A DNA stretch of 64,000 bases from Kutzneria viridogrisea (GTDB taxonomy: Bacteria; Actinomycetota; Actinomycetes; Mycobacteriales; Pseudonocardiaceae): positions 2,108,001 through 2,172,000 of the forward strand of contig JACJID010000001.1 in NCBI GenBank assembly GCA_014138725.1, read 5' to 3'. A model generated the notes under the pieces. It saw only the letters and a list, made by a program, of their open reading frames with translations, ran no database searches and was not told the origin of the DNA. The translations under genes were made by a program, and so were the position numbers. This document shows positions 1 through 10,049 of the stretch, piece by piece (the stretch's first letter is position 1; each line of letters starts with the position of its first letter).

Positions 1-142
1 TGCCCAGACCTGCCCGGTAGGCCCCCGCGATCGCCTCGATCACCGACCCAGGCAGCTGCGTGCCCGCCGCCCCGTCCAGGTACGCGTGGCCGTCGGCCAG
101 CGCCGGATACCCCGCACGAACCTTGCTCACGTCATAGGTCAC
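1..142 (-). CDS. Cysteine desulfurase-like protein, 5' end only
   Basis: The reverse strand reads from a GTG at 142 as VTYDVSKVRAGYPAL then YLDGAAGTQLP, the characteristic beginning of the cysteine desulfurase-like branch of class V PLP aminotransferases. In these proteins a short N-terminal helix precedes the D-G/N-A-A-G type substrate loop. Only about 47 codons are inside the window, so the PLP lysine and catalytic cysteine cannot be checked. It is divergent from the carboxyltransferase gene, with a 17 bp gap that must hold both starts. The family assignment rests on this N-terminal motif alone; a selenocysteine-lyase-like role is equally possible. Confidence 0.7.
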   Translation of the reverse strand, partial: MTYDVSKVRAGYPALADGHAYLDGAAGTQLPGSVIEAIAGAYRAGLG

Positions 143-159
143 CAAGCGAAACTAACGGC

Positions 160-1716
160 GTGACCGAGGACTGGACATCCGCCGTCGAGGAGATCGAGCG
201 CCGCCGCGCACTGGCCGCCCAGCTCGGCGGACCCGACAAGATCGCCCGCCAGCACAGCAGCGGACGCCGCACCGTGCGCGAACGCATCGACCGGCTCGCC
301 GACCCCGGCAGCTTCCAGGAGATCGGCGCCCTCACCGGGTTCGGCACCTACGGCGAGGACGGCAGCCTGGACACCGTCCAGCCCGCCAACTTCGTCACCG
401 GCACCGCCCGCGTGCACGGCCGCAAGGTGGTGCTGGGCGCCGACGACTTCACCGTCCGCGGCGGCTCCGGCGACGCCATGATCTACGCCAAGCAGATCTA
501 CTCCGAACAGCTCGCCGGCCAGTACCGGCTGCCGCTGATCCGCCTGCTCGACGGGGCCAGCGGCGGGGGCAGCGTCAAGATGGCCGCCCAGTCCGGCTTC
601 ACCTACGTCCCGGTCAACCCCGGCTGGGACCACGTCGTGCACAACCTGTCCACCGTGCCCGTGGTCGCGGCCTGCCTCGGCCCCGTCGTGGGGCTGGGCG
701 CCGCCCGCGCGGTCATGTCCCACCTGTGCGTCTTCGTGGACGGCCTGGCCCAGCTCTTCGTCGCCGGACCACCCGTGGTGCGCGGCGGCACAGGGGAGCA
801 GGTCAGCAAGGACGAACTCGGCGGCACCGACATCCACCGCCGCAACGGCTCGGTGGAACGCGTCGTGACCAGCGAGGACGAGGCCTTCACCGTCATCGGC
901 CAGTTCCTGTCCTACCTGCCCGACAGCGTGCACGCCCTGCCGCCGGCCACCGCGGGCGCCGACCCCGCCGACCGCCGCGAGGAGTCACTGCTCTCCGCCG
1001 TGCCCCGCGACCCCCGCCGCCCCTACCGGATCCAGCCGATCCTGGACGCCGTGTTCGACACCGGCTCGGTGTTCCGCTACGCCGAGTACGGCGGCGCCAC
1101 CGTCACCGCACTGGCCCGGCTGGACGGCCACCCCGTCGGCGTGCTCGCCACCGACCCCTACCGCGGCGGCACCCTCTCGGCCACCGGCGCCCAGGCCCTC
1201 ACCCGGCTCGTGGAGCTCTGCGAGACCTTCCACCTGCCCATCGTCAGCCTCACCGACCAGGCGGGCATGACCATCGGCCCGGCCGCCGAACGCGCGGGCA
1301 CCCTGCGCGCCGGGGCCCGCGCCATCGCCACCGTCTACCAGGCCCGCGTGCCCCAGGCCGAGGTCATCCTGCGCCGCGTCTACGGGGTCGGCGGCGCGGG
1401 CATCGTCAACCGCCACCGCGTCCACCGCGGCTGGGCCTGGCCCTCCGGGGACTGGGGCTCACTGCCCACCAAGGGCGGCATCGAGGCCGCCTTCCGCGCC
1501 GAACTGGCCACCAGCCCCGACCCCGCCGCCGAGATCGACCGCATCCACGCCCAGCTCAGCGCCATCGCCTCCCCGTTCCGCACCGCCGAGCACTTCGGCG
1601 TGCAGGACCTCATCGACCCCCGCGACACCCGCGCCCTGCTCTGCGACTGGGTACACGACGCCTACCGGCTGCTACCCGAACTGCTGGGGCCGCCAGCATG
1701 GGGGAGCAGGCCGTAG
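160..1716 (+). CDS. Acyl-CoA carboxylase, carboxyltransferase (beta) subunit
   Basis: A 518-residue carboxyltransferase of the propionyl/acetyl-/methylcrotonyl-CoA carboxylase family, which moves the carboxyl group from biotin to an acyl-CoA. The N-terminal signature is visible as GRRTVRERIDRLADPGSF, followed by a first crotonase-fold domain with GASGGGSVKM near residue 130 and a second domain containing TDQAGMTIGPAAE. The GTG start at 160 gives the usual family N-terminus; length is normal. No biotin carboxylase or biotin carrier gene is adjacent, so the alpha subunit must come from elsewhere. The exact acyl-CoA substrate cannot be told from the sequence. Its stop lies 15 bp before the next start, suggesting co-transcription with the helicase fusion gene. 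Confidence 0.88.
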   Translation: MTEDWTSAVEEIERRRALAAQLGGPDKIARQHSSGRRTVRERIDRLADPGSFQEIGALTGFGTYGEDGSLDTVQPANFVTGTARVHGRKVVLGADDFTVRGGSGDAMIYAKQIYSEQLAGQYRLPLIRLLDGASGGGSVKMAAQSGFTYVPVNPGWDHVVHNLSTVPVVAACLGPVVGLGAARAVMSHLCVFVDGLAQLFVAGPPVVRGGTGEQVSKDELGGTDIHRRNGSVERVVTSEDEAFTVIGQFLSYLPDSVHALPPATAGADPADRREESLLSAVPRDPRRPYRIQPILDAVFDTGSVFRYAEYGGATVTALARLDGHPVGVLATDPYRGGTLSATGAQALTRLVELCETFHLPIVSLTDQAGMTIGPAAERAGTLRAGARAIATVYQARVPQAEVILRRVYGVGGAGIVNRHRVHRGWAWPSGDWGSLPTKGGIEAAFRAELATSPDPAAEIDRIHAQLSAIASPFRTAEHFGVQDLIDPRDTRALLCDWVHDAYRLLPELLGPPAWGSRP

Positions 1717-1731
1717 TGCACTATCGGACCG

Positions 1732-4743
<3,012 letters not shown>

Positions 4744-4770
4744 CGAGCCCACGGGGCAGCGCCACCCCGC

Positions 4771-4820
4771 CGTGAAGGTGGCTTTCACTGCGCTCAACGC
4801 AGCGAAAGCCACCTTCACGG
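4771..4820. repeat. Intergenic palindrome, type 1 (copy 1)
   Basis: A long inverted repeat between two convergent genes. Arms CGTGAAGGTGGCTTTC and GAAAGCCACCTTCACG are perfect over 16 bp, then one mismatch, five more pairs, and a CTCAA loop. There is no T-run. The same arms recur at 9817 and 31126. Placement between convergent stops suggests a bidirectional transcription terminator or an inserted palindromic repeat. Confidence 0.85.
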
Positions 4821-4838
4821 CACCCGCACCCAGTCGGC

Positions 4839-6188
4839 TCACCGCGAAGTGCACCGCAGCGGCGGCAACTCCGGGTCGTCACCCAGGGCCGAACCCACCA
4901 ACCCGAAACTCGTCGACCCGTGCGCGGCCAGCACCGCGTTCCAACTCGCGTTGCGCACCGTCACCACCGACCCGCGCTGCACCACCTGACCGTTCCACAG
5001 CGAGCTGATCCGGTGCCCACCCGGCAAGGTCCAGCTCACCTCCCAGCCCGACAACTGCTGCGCGCCCCGGTTCGTCACGACCACCGCCACCTGGTAGCCG
5101 GTCGACCACGAGCTCTCCTGCACATACCGCGCCTCACACCCCGCCGACACCGGCCGCGCCACCGAGGTCGTGGTCGCGCTCGCCGCAGCGGGCAAGGTCA
5201 CCACCGAGGGCGGCGCGCCCGACACCGCCGAGACCTGCACCCGAACCAGCGACCGCGCCGCCACCACCACACCCGCCGCCACCACCAGACCACCAATAGC
5301 CGCCGCCACCCGCATCGACGCACGCCGCTGCCGCGGGATCCGCGCGGGCTCCGGAGCCGGCATCGGCTGAGTGTCCGCGGGCAGCGACAACTCCAACCGC
5401 CGGGCCACCTCCGCCATCGACGGCCTCGCCAGCGGATCGGCCCGCAGCATCTCCATCAGCAACGGCCCCAGGAAGCCCGCCCGCCGCGGCGGCGCCACCT
5501 CACACGCCGCCACCACGTGCAACAACGCGATCGCGTTGTCCGCCATACCGAACGGCGGACGCCCCTCCAACGCCGCGTACAGGGTCGACCCCAGCGAGAA
5601 CACGTCCGCCGCGAACCCGCCCTGACCGCCCTTGGCCACCTCCGGCGCCAGGTACGCGGGCGTGCCGACCAGGATGCCCACCGCCGTCACCGAACTGTCG
5701 CCCGGCACCCGCGCGATACCGAAGTCCGCGATCTTCGCCGTACCGTCCTCGGTGAGCAACACGTTGTCCGGCTTCACATCCCGGTGCAGCACCCCGGCCT
5801 CATGCGCGGCGGCCAAGCCCGCGGCCACCTGAGCACCGATCGCCGCCGCCCGCCGAGGAGACAACACCCCCTCCGCCTCCACCACCTCGGACAGGCTGCG
5901 CGCGGGCAGGTACTCCATCACCAGGCACGGCCTGCCCCCGTGCTCGGTCACGTCATGCACCGCGATCACGTGCGGGTGCCGCAACCGCGCGGTGAGCCGC
6001 GCCTCGCGCACCGCCCGCGCCGACGCCTCCCGACTGGCCTCCGGCGAACTGCCCTCGGTCAGCAACTTGATCGCGACGACCCGGTTCAGCCGCTCGTCCC
6101 GCGCCCGCCACACCACACCCATGGCGCCACTGCCGAGCACCTCCGTCAGCCGGTACCTGCCCCCGATCAGCTCACCGCATTCGCTCAC
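4839..6188 (-). CDS. Membrane Ser/Thr protein kinase with C-terminal CBM2 module
   Basis: A 449-residue protein if the GTG at 6188 is used, which places the kinase domain at the usual distance from the N-terminus. Residues 13-265 are a complete Hanks-type kinase: glycine loop LGSGAMGVVW at 18-27, catalytic Lys41, HRDVKPDN at 135-142, DFG at 155-157. A single membrane helix spans about 293-311. The outside portion is not PASTA but a carbohydrate-binding module family 2 fold: Cys351 and Cys446 bracket it and Trp361, Trp398 and Trp416 occupy the positions of the exposed CBM2 tryptophans. The predicted role is sensing polysaccharide or a cell-wall polymer. It is the last gene of a leftward operon. 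The start is uncertain because a longer open frame reaches 6239 and no good ribosome site is seen. Confidence 0.87.
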   Translation of the reverse strand: MSECGELIGGRYRLTEVLGSGAMGVVWRARDERLNRVVAIKLLTEGSSPEASREASARAVREARLTARLRHPHVIAVHDVTEHGGRPCLVMEYLPARSLSEVVEAEGVLSPRRAAAIGAQVAAGLAAAHEAGVLHRDVKPDNVLLTEDGTAKIADFGIARVPGDSSVTAVGILVGTPAYLAPEVAKGGQGGFAADVFSLGSTLYAALEGRPPFGMADNAIALLHVVAACEVAPPRRAGFLGPLLMEMLRADPLARPSMAEVARRLELSLPADTQPMPAPEPARIPRQRRASMRVAAAIGGLVVAAGVVVAARSLVRVQVSAVSGAPPSVVTLPAAASATTTSVARPVSAGCEARYVQESSWSTGYQVAVVVTNRGAQQLSGWEVSWTLPGGHRISSLWNGQVVQRGSVVTVRNASWNAVLAAHGSTSFGLVGSALGDDPELPPLRCTSR

Positions 6189-6220
6189 GACTGTGCATAC
6201 GCACGCCACGCCCGTCCGGC

Positions 6221-7147
6221 TCAGACCCCGAACCAGCACTGCGCGAGCTGCTCCAGACCAGCACCCGCGGGCACCGGCACCTCACGCAGGAACCAGGCCA
6301 GGTCGCAGTACCGGTGCACCAGCGTCCAGGCCAGCAACCGGCGCGACAGCTCAGGACCCAGCTCGCCAGGGGAGTAGCCGTACGCCGACAACAGGCACCG
6401 CAACGCCGCCGCGTCACCCCGCGTCACGAACAACCCCACCGCCACGAACTCGTACTCCCGACCACCTCCCATCGCAGGCTCGAAATCGAACAACCCCGAC
6501 AACCGCCAGTCCTCCGGCGACACCAGCAGGTGATCGCCCATCACCTCGGTGTGCAGCAGCACCGGCGCCCCACCCGGCACCACCACCTGCTCCAGGAAAG
6601 CAGGTACCCCCGACAACAACCGCTCGTCCGCGCCCAGCGCCCGCTGCCGCGCCACACACCCCGCCCGCTGCTCCGCCAACCACCCCGACCAGTCCGCGGG
6701 CCCCAGACCGTCCACAACGGGCACCTCGTGCAACGCCGCCAGCGACTCACCGACCTGCGCCGCAACCGAGGCCCGCTCGGCAACCCCCAGCGAGGACCAC
6801 ACCGCCGACAACGCCACACCCCGCAGCCTGCGCATCACCACGTAGGCCCACCCGGCCACCTCGCCCACCGCGACGACCCCCGGCGTCGGGACCGGCAACC
6901 TCCCCGCCACCGCACCCAGCACCCGGCTCTCCACCCCGGCCTCACCGGCGAACACCGGCGGGTACAGCTTCAGCACCAGGTCCTCGCCCACGGCGTACAC
7001 CGGCAGCGACCCCGACTCGAACCGCTGCACCGCACCCGACAGCCCGGCCTGGGCACACACCGCCCCGACCACCGGCCGTAGCGCCACCTCGTCCCTGGCC
7101 ACGACACGGAACCGCGCCTCGGTGTCCGCCAGCGGAAACCCACTCAT
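6221..7147 (-). CDS. Aminoglycoside phosphotransferase-family kinase
   Basis: A 308-residue protein of the APH/choline kinase-like fold. An ATP-binding lysine is seen in LVLKLY at Lys60 and the metal-binding aspartate in GLFDFEP at 221. The catalytic loop reads LLHTEVMGDHLLVS at 197-210, so the usual HxDxxxxN is altered at both key places (Asp to Glu201, Asn to His206). Activity is therefore uncertain and the substrate may differ from classical aminoglycosides. The ATG at 7147 overlaps the stop of the acetyltransferase gene in an ATGA, indicating translational coupling. Neighbours are two other small-molecule modifying enzymes, which favours a detoxification or tailoring role, as an inference. 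Confidence 0.8.
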   Translation of the reverse strand: MSGFPLADTEARFRVVARDEVALRPVVGAVCAQAGLSGAVQRFESGSLPVYAVGEDLVLKLYPPVFAGEAGVESRVLGAVAGRLPVPTPGVVAVGEVAGWAYVVMRRLRGVALSAVWSSLGVAERASVAAQVGESLAALHEVPVVDGLGPADWSGWLAEQRAGCVARQRALGADERLLSGVPAFLEQVVVPGGAPVLLHTEVMGDHLLVSPEDWRLSGLFDFEPAMGGGREYEFVAVGLFVTRGDAAALRCLLSAYGYSPGELGPELSRRLLAWTLVHRYCDLAWFLREVPVPAGAGLEQLAQCWFGV

Positions 7148-7632
7148 GCGCACTCCGACCTGCCTACCCTCAGGTGCTTCACGAAGAAGTGGTCCCGGTA
7201 CGGCCCCGAGGCGAACGGCTCCACCTCCACGTAGCCCTGCCGCGCGTACAACGCACGCGCCTCCACCAGGTCCTTACGAGTGTCCAACCGCACCGCGCTC
7301 ACCCCGAGCCGCAAAGCCTGCGCCTCCACCTCGTCCAACAGGGCCGCACCACCACCGGTCCCACGCGCGAACGGCCGCACGAACATCCGAGTCACCTCGG
7401 CGACCTCGGGGGAGTGCGACCGCAACCCGACACAGCCCGCCGCACGGCCCTCGAACCAGCCCACCAGGAACACCGGCAGACCCGCACTGGGATCCACCAC
7501 CAGTTGGTGATCGACCTCCGCCACCGTGGCCGGACGGCCGAAGTAGCGCCCGATGATGTCGGTGAAGTACTCCCGCAGAAGTCCCGCCGCCACCGGATCA
7601 CCCACCGGCACCACCCGCACCGACCAGCTCAC
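7144..7632 (-). CDS. GNAT-family N-acetyltransferase
   Basis: A 162-residue single-domain GNAT protein. Motif B/A-like features are visible: VTRMFVRPFARGTGGGAALLDEV contains the R-x-x-G-x-G/A acetyl-CoA pyrophosphate loop, and ARALYARQGYVEV is the typical C-terminal strand-helix. The GTG at 7632 was chosen because it forms a GTGA overlap with the upstream glycosyltransferase stop; the open frame extends further upstream but that part reads as a shadow of the glycosyltransferase gene. The substrate is unknown; operon partners are a glycosyltransferase and an APH-like kinase. Confidence 0.83.
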   Translation of the reverse strand: MSWSVRVVPVGDPVAAGLLREYFTDIIGRYFGRPATVAEVDHQLVVDPSAGLPVFLVGWFEGRAAGCVGLRSHSPEVAEVTRMFVRPFARGTGGGAALLDEVEAQALRLGVSAVRLDTRKDLVEARALYARQGYVEVEPFASGPYRDHFFVKHLRVGRSECA

Positions 7633-8768
7633 GACCGAACCCCCTCCAGCAGGTGCAGTGCGTGCTCCACACCCGGCAACCCGTCGATCTCCACCCGCAG
7701 CCGCTCCGCGGCGACCCGGTAGCCCGGCTCCGACAGCACCGCCGACACGGCCGCACCGACCTCCGCCGACGAAGCCAGCAGCGCGTCCAACACGACCCCG
7801 ACGCCCAGGTCTGCACACCGGTCCGCGTTGTGCGGCTGATCCGCGCCCATCGGCACCAGCACCATTGGCAGCCCGTGCGCCAGCGCCCCGATCACACTGC
7901 CCGAACCGCCGTGCGACACCACCGCGTCGCAGCGGGGCAGCACCAGGCCCTGCGGCACGTACTGCTCCACCCGCACGTTAGGCGGCTGCGGCCCCAACTC
8001 CGCGGGGTCGAACCCCGACCCGACCGTGGCGATCACGTTCACCGGCAGCTCCGCCAACCCCGCGAGCACCCGCTCGTACAGGTCACCGCACTCCAGGTTG
8101 AAGATCGTCCCCAGGGTGAAGTACACCGTGGGCTGGTCCGGCAGCCCGACCAGCCACGGGGGAGCGGCCGCCCCTTTGTCCACCGCCAACTCCGGTCGAA
8201 CAGCGTGCACTGTGGACGGAGCGGGATGCGCCGGATGCCGGAAACTGGGCGGGAACGGGGCGAGCACGAGGTTCCGGTGCAGCATCCTCAGCTCGGGATC
8301 GGGCGGCAACCCGTGCACGGCGCGCAGCTCGTTCAGCGGCTCAACCAACAACTCCGTGCGGCAGAACGCCCCGGAGGCCGTCACCTCGACGCGGGCATAG
8401 GGCAGCCCCAGCCGCTCCGCGGCGATCACGCTGCCGAAGTCCACCTCCTCGATCACGAGCAGGTCCGGCCGCCACTGGGCGCACAACTCCAGCAGACCGG
8501 CAGCCCGCAACCCGGCGCGGCGCCGCGCGAAGTTCTCCGTGAGCACCCGCTCCTCGTGCGCCACATCCAATGCCACCAACGGTGTGCGCTGCGGCTTGTG
8601 CGAACCGCCGACACCGATGCCGTGCACGGGGAACTCGGTCACGGCACCGGTGAACCAGGGCTCGCCGGTGAACGCCACGGTGTGGCCAGCCGCCCGAGCG
8701 GCCCGCGCGATCGGTACCAGGGGTTGGTAGTGCCCGTTGCCGCCGACAAAGGTGAAAAGGATGCGCAC
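7629..8768 (-). CDS. MGT-type glycosyltransferase (GT1 family)
   Basis: A 379-residue GT-B fold enzyme of the macrolide/UDP-glycosyltransferase type. The N-terminus MRILFTFVGGNGHYQPLVP is the acceptor-domain signature, and the C-terminal nucleotide-sugar motif appears as CDAVVSHGGSGSVIGALAHG followed by GADQPHNADRC. Such enzymes glycosylate macrolides, polyketides or aromatic metabolites, either in biosynthesis or in self-protection. It heads a four-gene leftward operon with acetyltransferase, APH-like kinase and a membrane Ser/Thr kinase, with overlapping or short junctions. No polyketide genes are adjacent, so a resistance role is at least as likely as biosynthesis. Confidence 0.87.
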   Translation of the reverse strand: MRILFTFVGGNGHYQPLVPIARAARAAGHTVAFTGEPWFTGAVTEFPVHGIGVGGSHKPQRTPLVALDVAHEERVLTENFARRRAGLRAAGLLELCAQWRPDLLVIEEVDFGSVIAAERLGLPYARVEVTASGAFCRTELLVEPLNELRAVHGLPPDPELRMLHRNLVLAPFPPSFRHPAHPAPSTVHAVRPELAVDKGAAAPPWLVGLPDQPTVYFTLGTIFNLECGDLYERVLAGLAELPVNVIATVGSGFDPAELGPQPPNVRVEQYVPQGLVLPRCDAVVSHGGSGSVIGALAHGLPMVLVPMGADQPHNADRCADLGVGVVLDALLASSAEVGAAVSAVLSEPGYRVAAERLRVEIDGLPGVEHALHLLEGVRS

Positions 8769-8873
8769 CGGCCAGAACCTAGCCGGACACGGGGGAGCGG
8801 TTCACCCCAATTCCCGCCCGGCGGTGGGGTAGTGTTGCCAGCGAGAACGGATCTACCTCAGGAGGTGAGACCC

Positions 8874-8927
8874 ATTACTGCTCGTGCAGGCAGGGTGCTC
8901 TCGCCTCGAGTGTTCCGATCCAGGTGA
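8874..8927 (+). CDS. Possible ATT-initiated leader peptide
   Basis: A perfect Shine-Dalgarno AGGAGGTG at 8860-8867 is followed six bases later by ATT at 8874, opening a 17-codon frame (ITARAGRVLSPRVFRSR) whose TGA overlaps the GTG of the downstream methyltransferase. No ATG, GTG or TTG lies at a suitable distance from this ribosome site. ATT starts are known for infC, so this could be an infC-like start region captured here, or a translationally coupled leader. No experimental or homology support is available from the sequence alone. Confidence 0.35.
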   Translation: MTARAGRVLSPRVFRSR

Positions 8928-9736
8928 GCACGAGAGCGCCCGAAGGCATTCGGAAAGGCGCTCCCATCATCGCCACGATCATCGCGAGGCTTCGTGCCGT
9001 CGGCTGTGTCTTCGCCGAGGACGAGGCGCAGTTGCTCGCCGGGGCCGCGCGGACCCCGGAGAACCTCGCCGCCATGGTCGACCAGCGGATCTCCGGTCTG
9101 CCGCTGGAACACGTCCTGGGCTGGGCGGAGTTCTGTGGCTTGCGCGTCGCCGTCGACCCAGGGGTCTTCGTGCCTCGTCGACGCACTGAATTCCTTGTCA
9201 GACAAGCAGTTCAGCGGGCGAGGGCAGTGTCATCACCCGTTGTGGTGGACCTGTGCTGCGGCTCCGGGGCCGTGGGCGCCGCGCTGGTGGCGGCCCTGAG
9301 CCGGGTCGAGTTGCATGCCGTGGACATCGATCCCGTGGCGGTGCGGTGTGCGCGCCGCAACCTGCAAGGCCACCAGGTGTACGACGGAGACCTGTACGAG
9401 CCGTTGCCGAGTTCGCTGCGTGGTCGGATCGACGTGTTGGTCGCCAACGCGCCATACGTGCCGACTGGGGCGATCGGGCTGTTGCCGCCGGAGGCCCGGG
9501 AGCACGAGCCGCTGGTGGCGTTGGACGGCGGCGCGGACGGGTTGGACGTGCAACGGCGGGTGGCTGTCGAGGCCGTGTCCTGGTTGGCCCCGGGCGGGCA
9601 CCTGCTCGTGGAGACCAGCGTGCAGCAGGCTCCGCAGTCCGTGCGCATCTTCGCCGACTGTGGACTGGCGCCGAGCGTGGCCGTCTCCGAGGAGCTGGGG
9701 GGCACCGTCGTGCTGGGCCGGAAACGCACTACTTAA
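8924..9736 (+). CDS. PrmC/HemK-related protein methyltransferase (NAPY variant)
   Basis: A 270-residue class I SAM methyltransferase. Motif I is VVDLCCGSGAVGAAL and the acidic SAM-ribose residue follows in VDIDPVAV. The substrate motif is VANAPYVP, so the canonical NPPY of PrmC and other glutamine/adenine N-methyltransferases is NAPY. This matches the PrmC-related subfamily with unknown substrate (TIGR03704 type). An N-terminal helical region and the EHVLGWAEF stretch correspond to PrmC's release-factor-binding part. The GTG at 8924 overlaps the stop of a possible ATT-started leader. It probably methylates a protein glutamine; the target is not known. Confidence 0.82.
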   Translation: MSTRAPEGIRKGAPIIATIIARLRAVGCVFAEDEAQLLAGAARTPENLAAMVDQRISGLPLEHVLGWAEFCGLRVAVDPGVFVPRRRTEFLVRQAVQRARAVSSPVVVDLCCGSGAVGAALVAALSRVELHAVDIDPVAVRCARRNLQGHQVYDGDLYEPLPSSLRGRIDVLVANAPYVPTGAIGLLPPEAREHEPLVALDGGADGLDVQRRVAVEAVSWLAPGGHLLVETSVQQAPQSVRIFADCGLAPSVAVSEELGGTVVLGRKRTT

Positions 9737-9816
9737 CATAATGTAGATTATCGGTCATTCGGGTACCTGGGAGAACGTGCCTGCGAGAGGGCCTGTTCAG
9801 GGCTTCTCCGGCGTGG

Positions 9817-9865
9817 CGTGAAGGTGGCTTTCACTGCACTCAACGGAGCGAAAGCCACCTTCACG
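9817..9865. repeat. Intergenic palindrome, type 1 (copy 2)
   Basis: Perfect 16 bp arms (9817-9832 and 9850-9865), identical to those at 4771-4820, with a slightly different inner stem and loop. It lies between the convergent methyltransferase and M48 protease genes. Confidence 0.85.
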
Positions 9866-9895
9866 GCGTCCCTGGGCGGGCTGGCCGGCTCGCGA

Positions 9896-9943
9896 TGGCG
9901 CCGTTTGGGACGGTTCAACGCCCTGAACGGCACCTTCATGGCA
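9896..9943. repeat. Degenerate intergenic palindrome, type 2
   Basis: The right arm CTGAACGGCACCTTCATGGC resembles the arms of the hairpins at 57905 and 59946, while the left arm (GATGGCGCCGTTTGGGACGG) has several mismatches. It is best read as a decayed copy next to an intact type 1 copy. The rest of the 313 bp gap (9737-10049) shows no gene. Confidence 0.6.
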
Positions 9944-10049
9944 TCGGGTGGCCCCCGGCGGCGGCTTCACGTGAGGTATCGCCGCAGGTCAGGCCCCAGC
10001 TGTCCGGACATTTCATGGATAATCGCCATTATGCATCGAACCGGACAAA

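Noticed and set aside
5992-7722. Long + strand frame antisense to the APH-like and GNAT genes
   Set aside because: Pro/Arg/Thr-rich shadow; the opposite strand carries clear protein families with coupled starts and stops.
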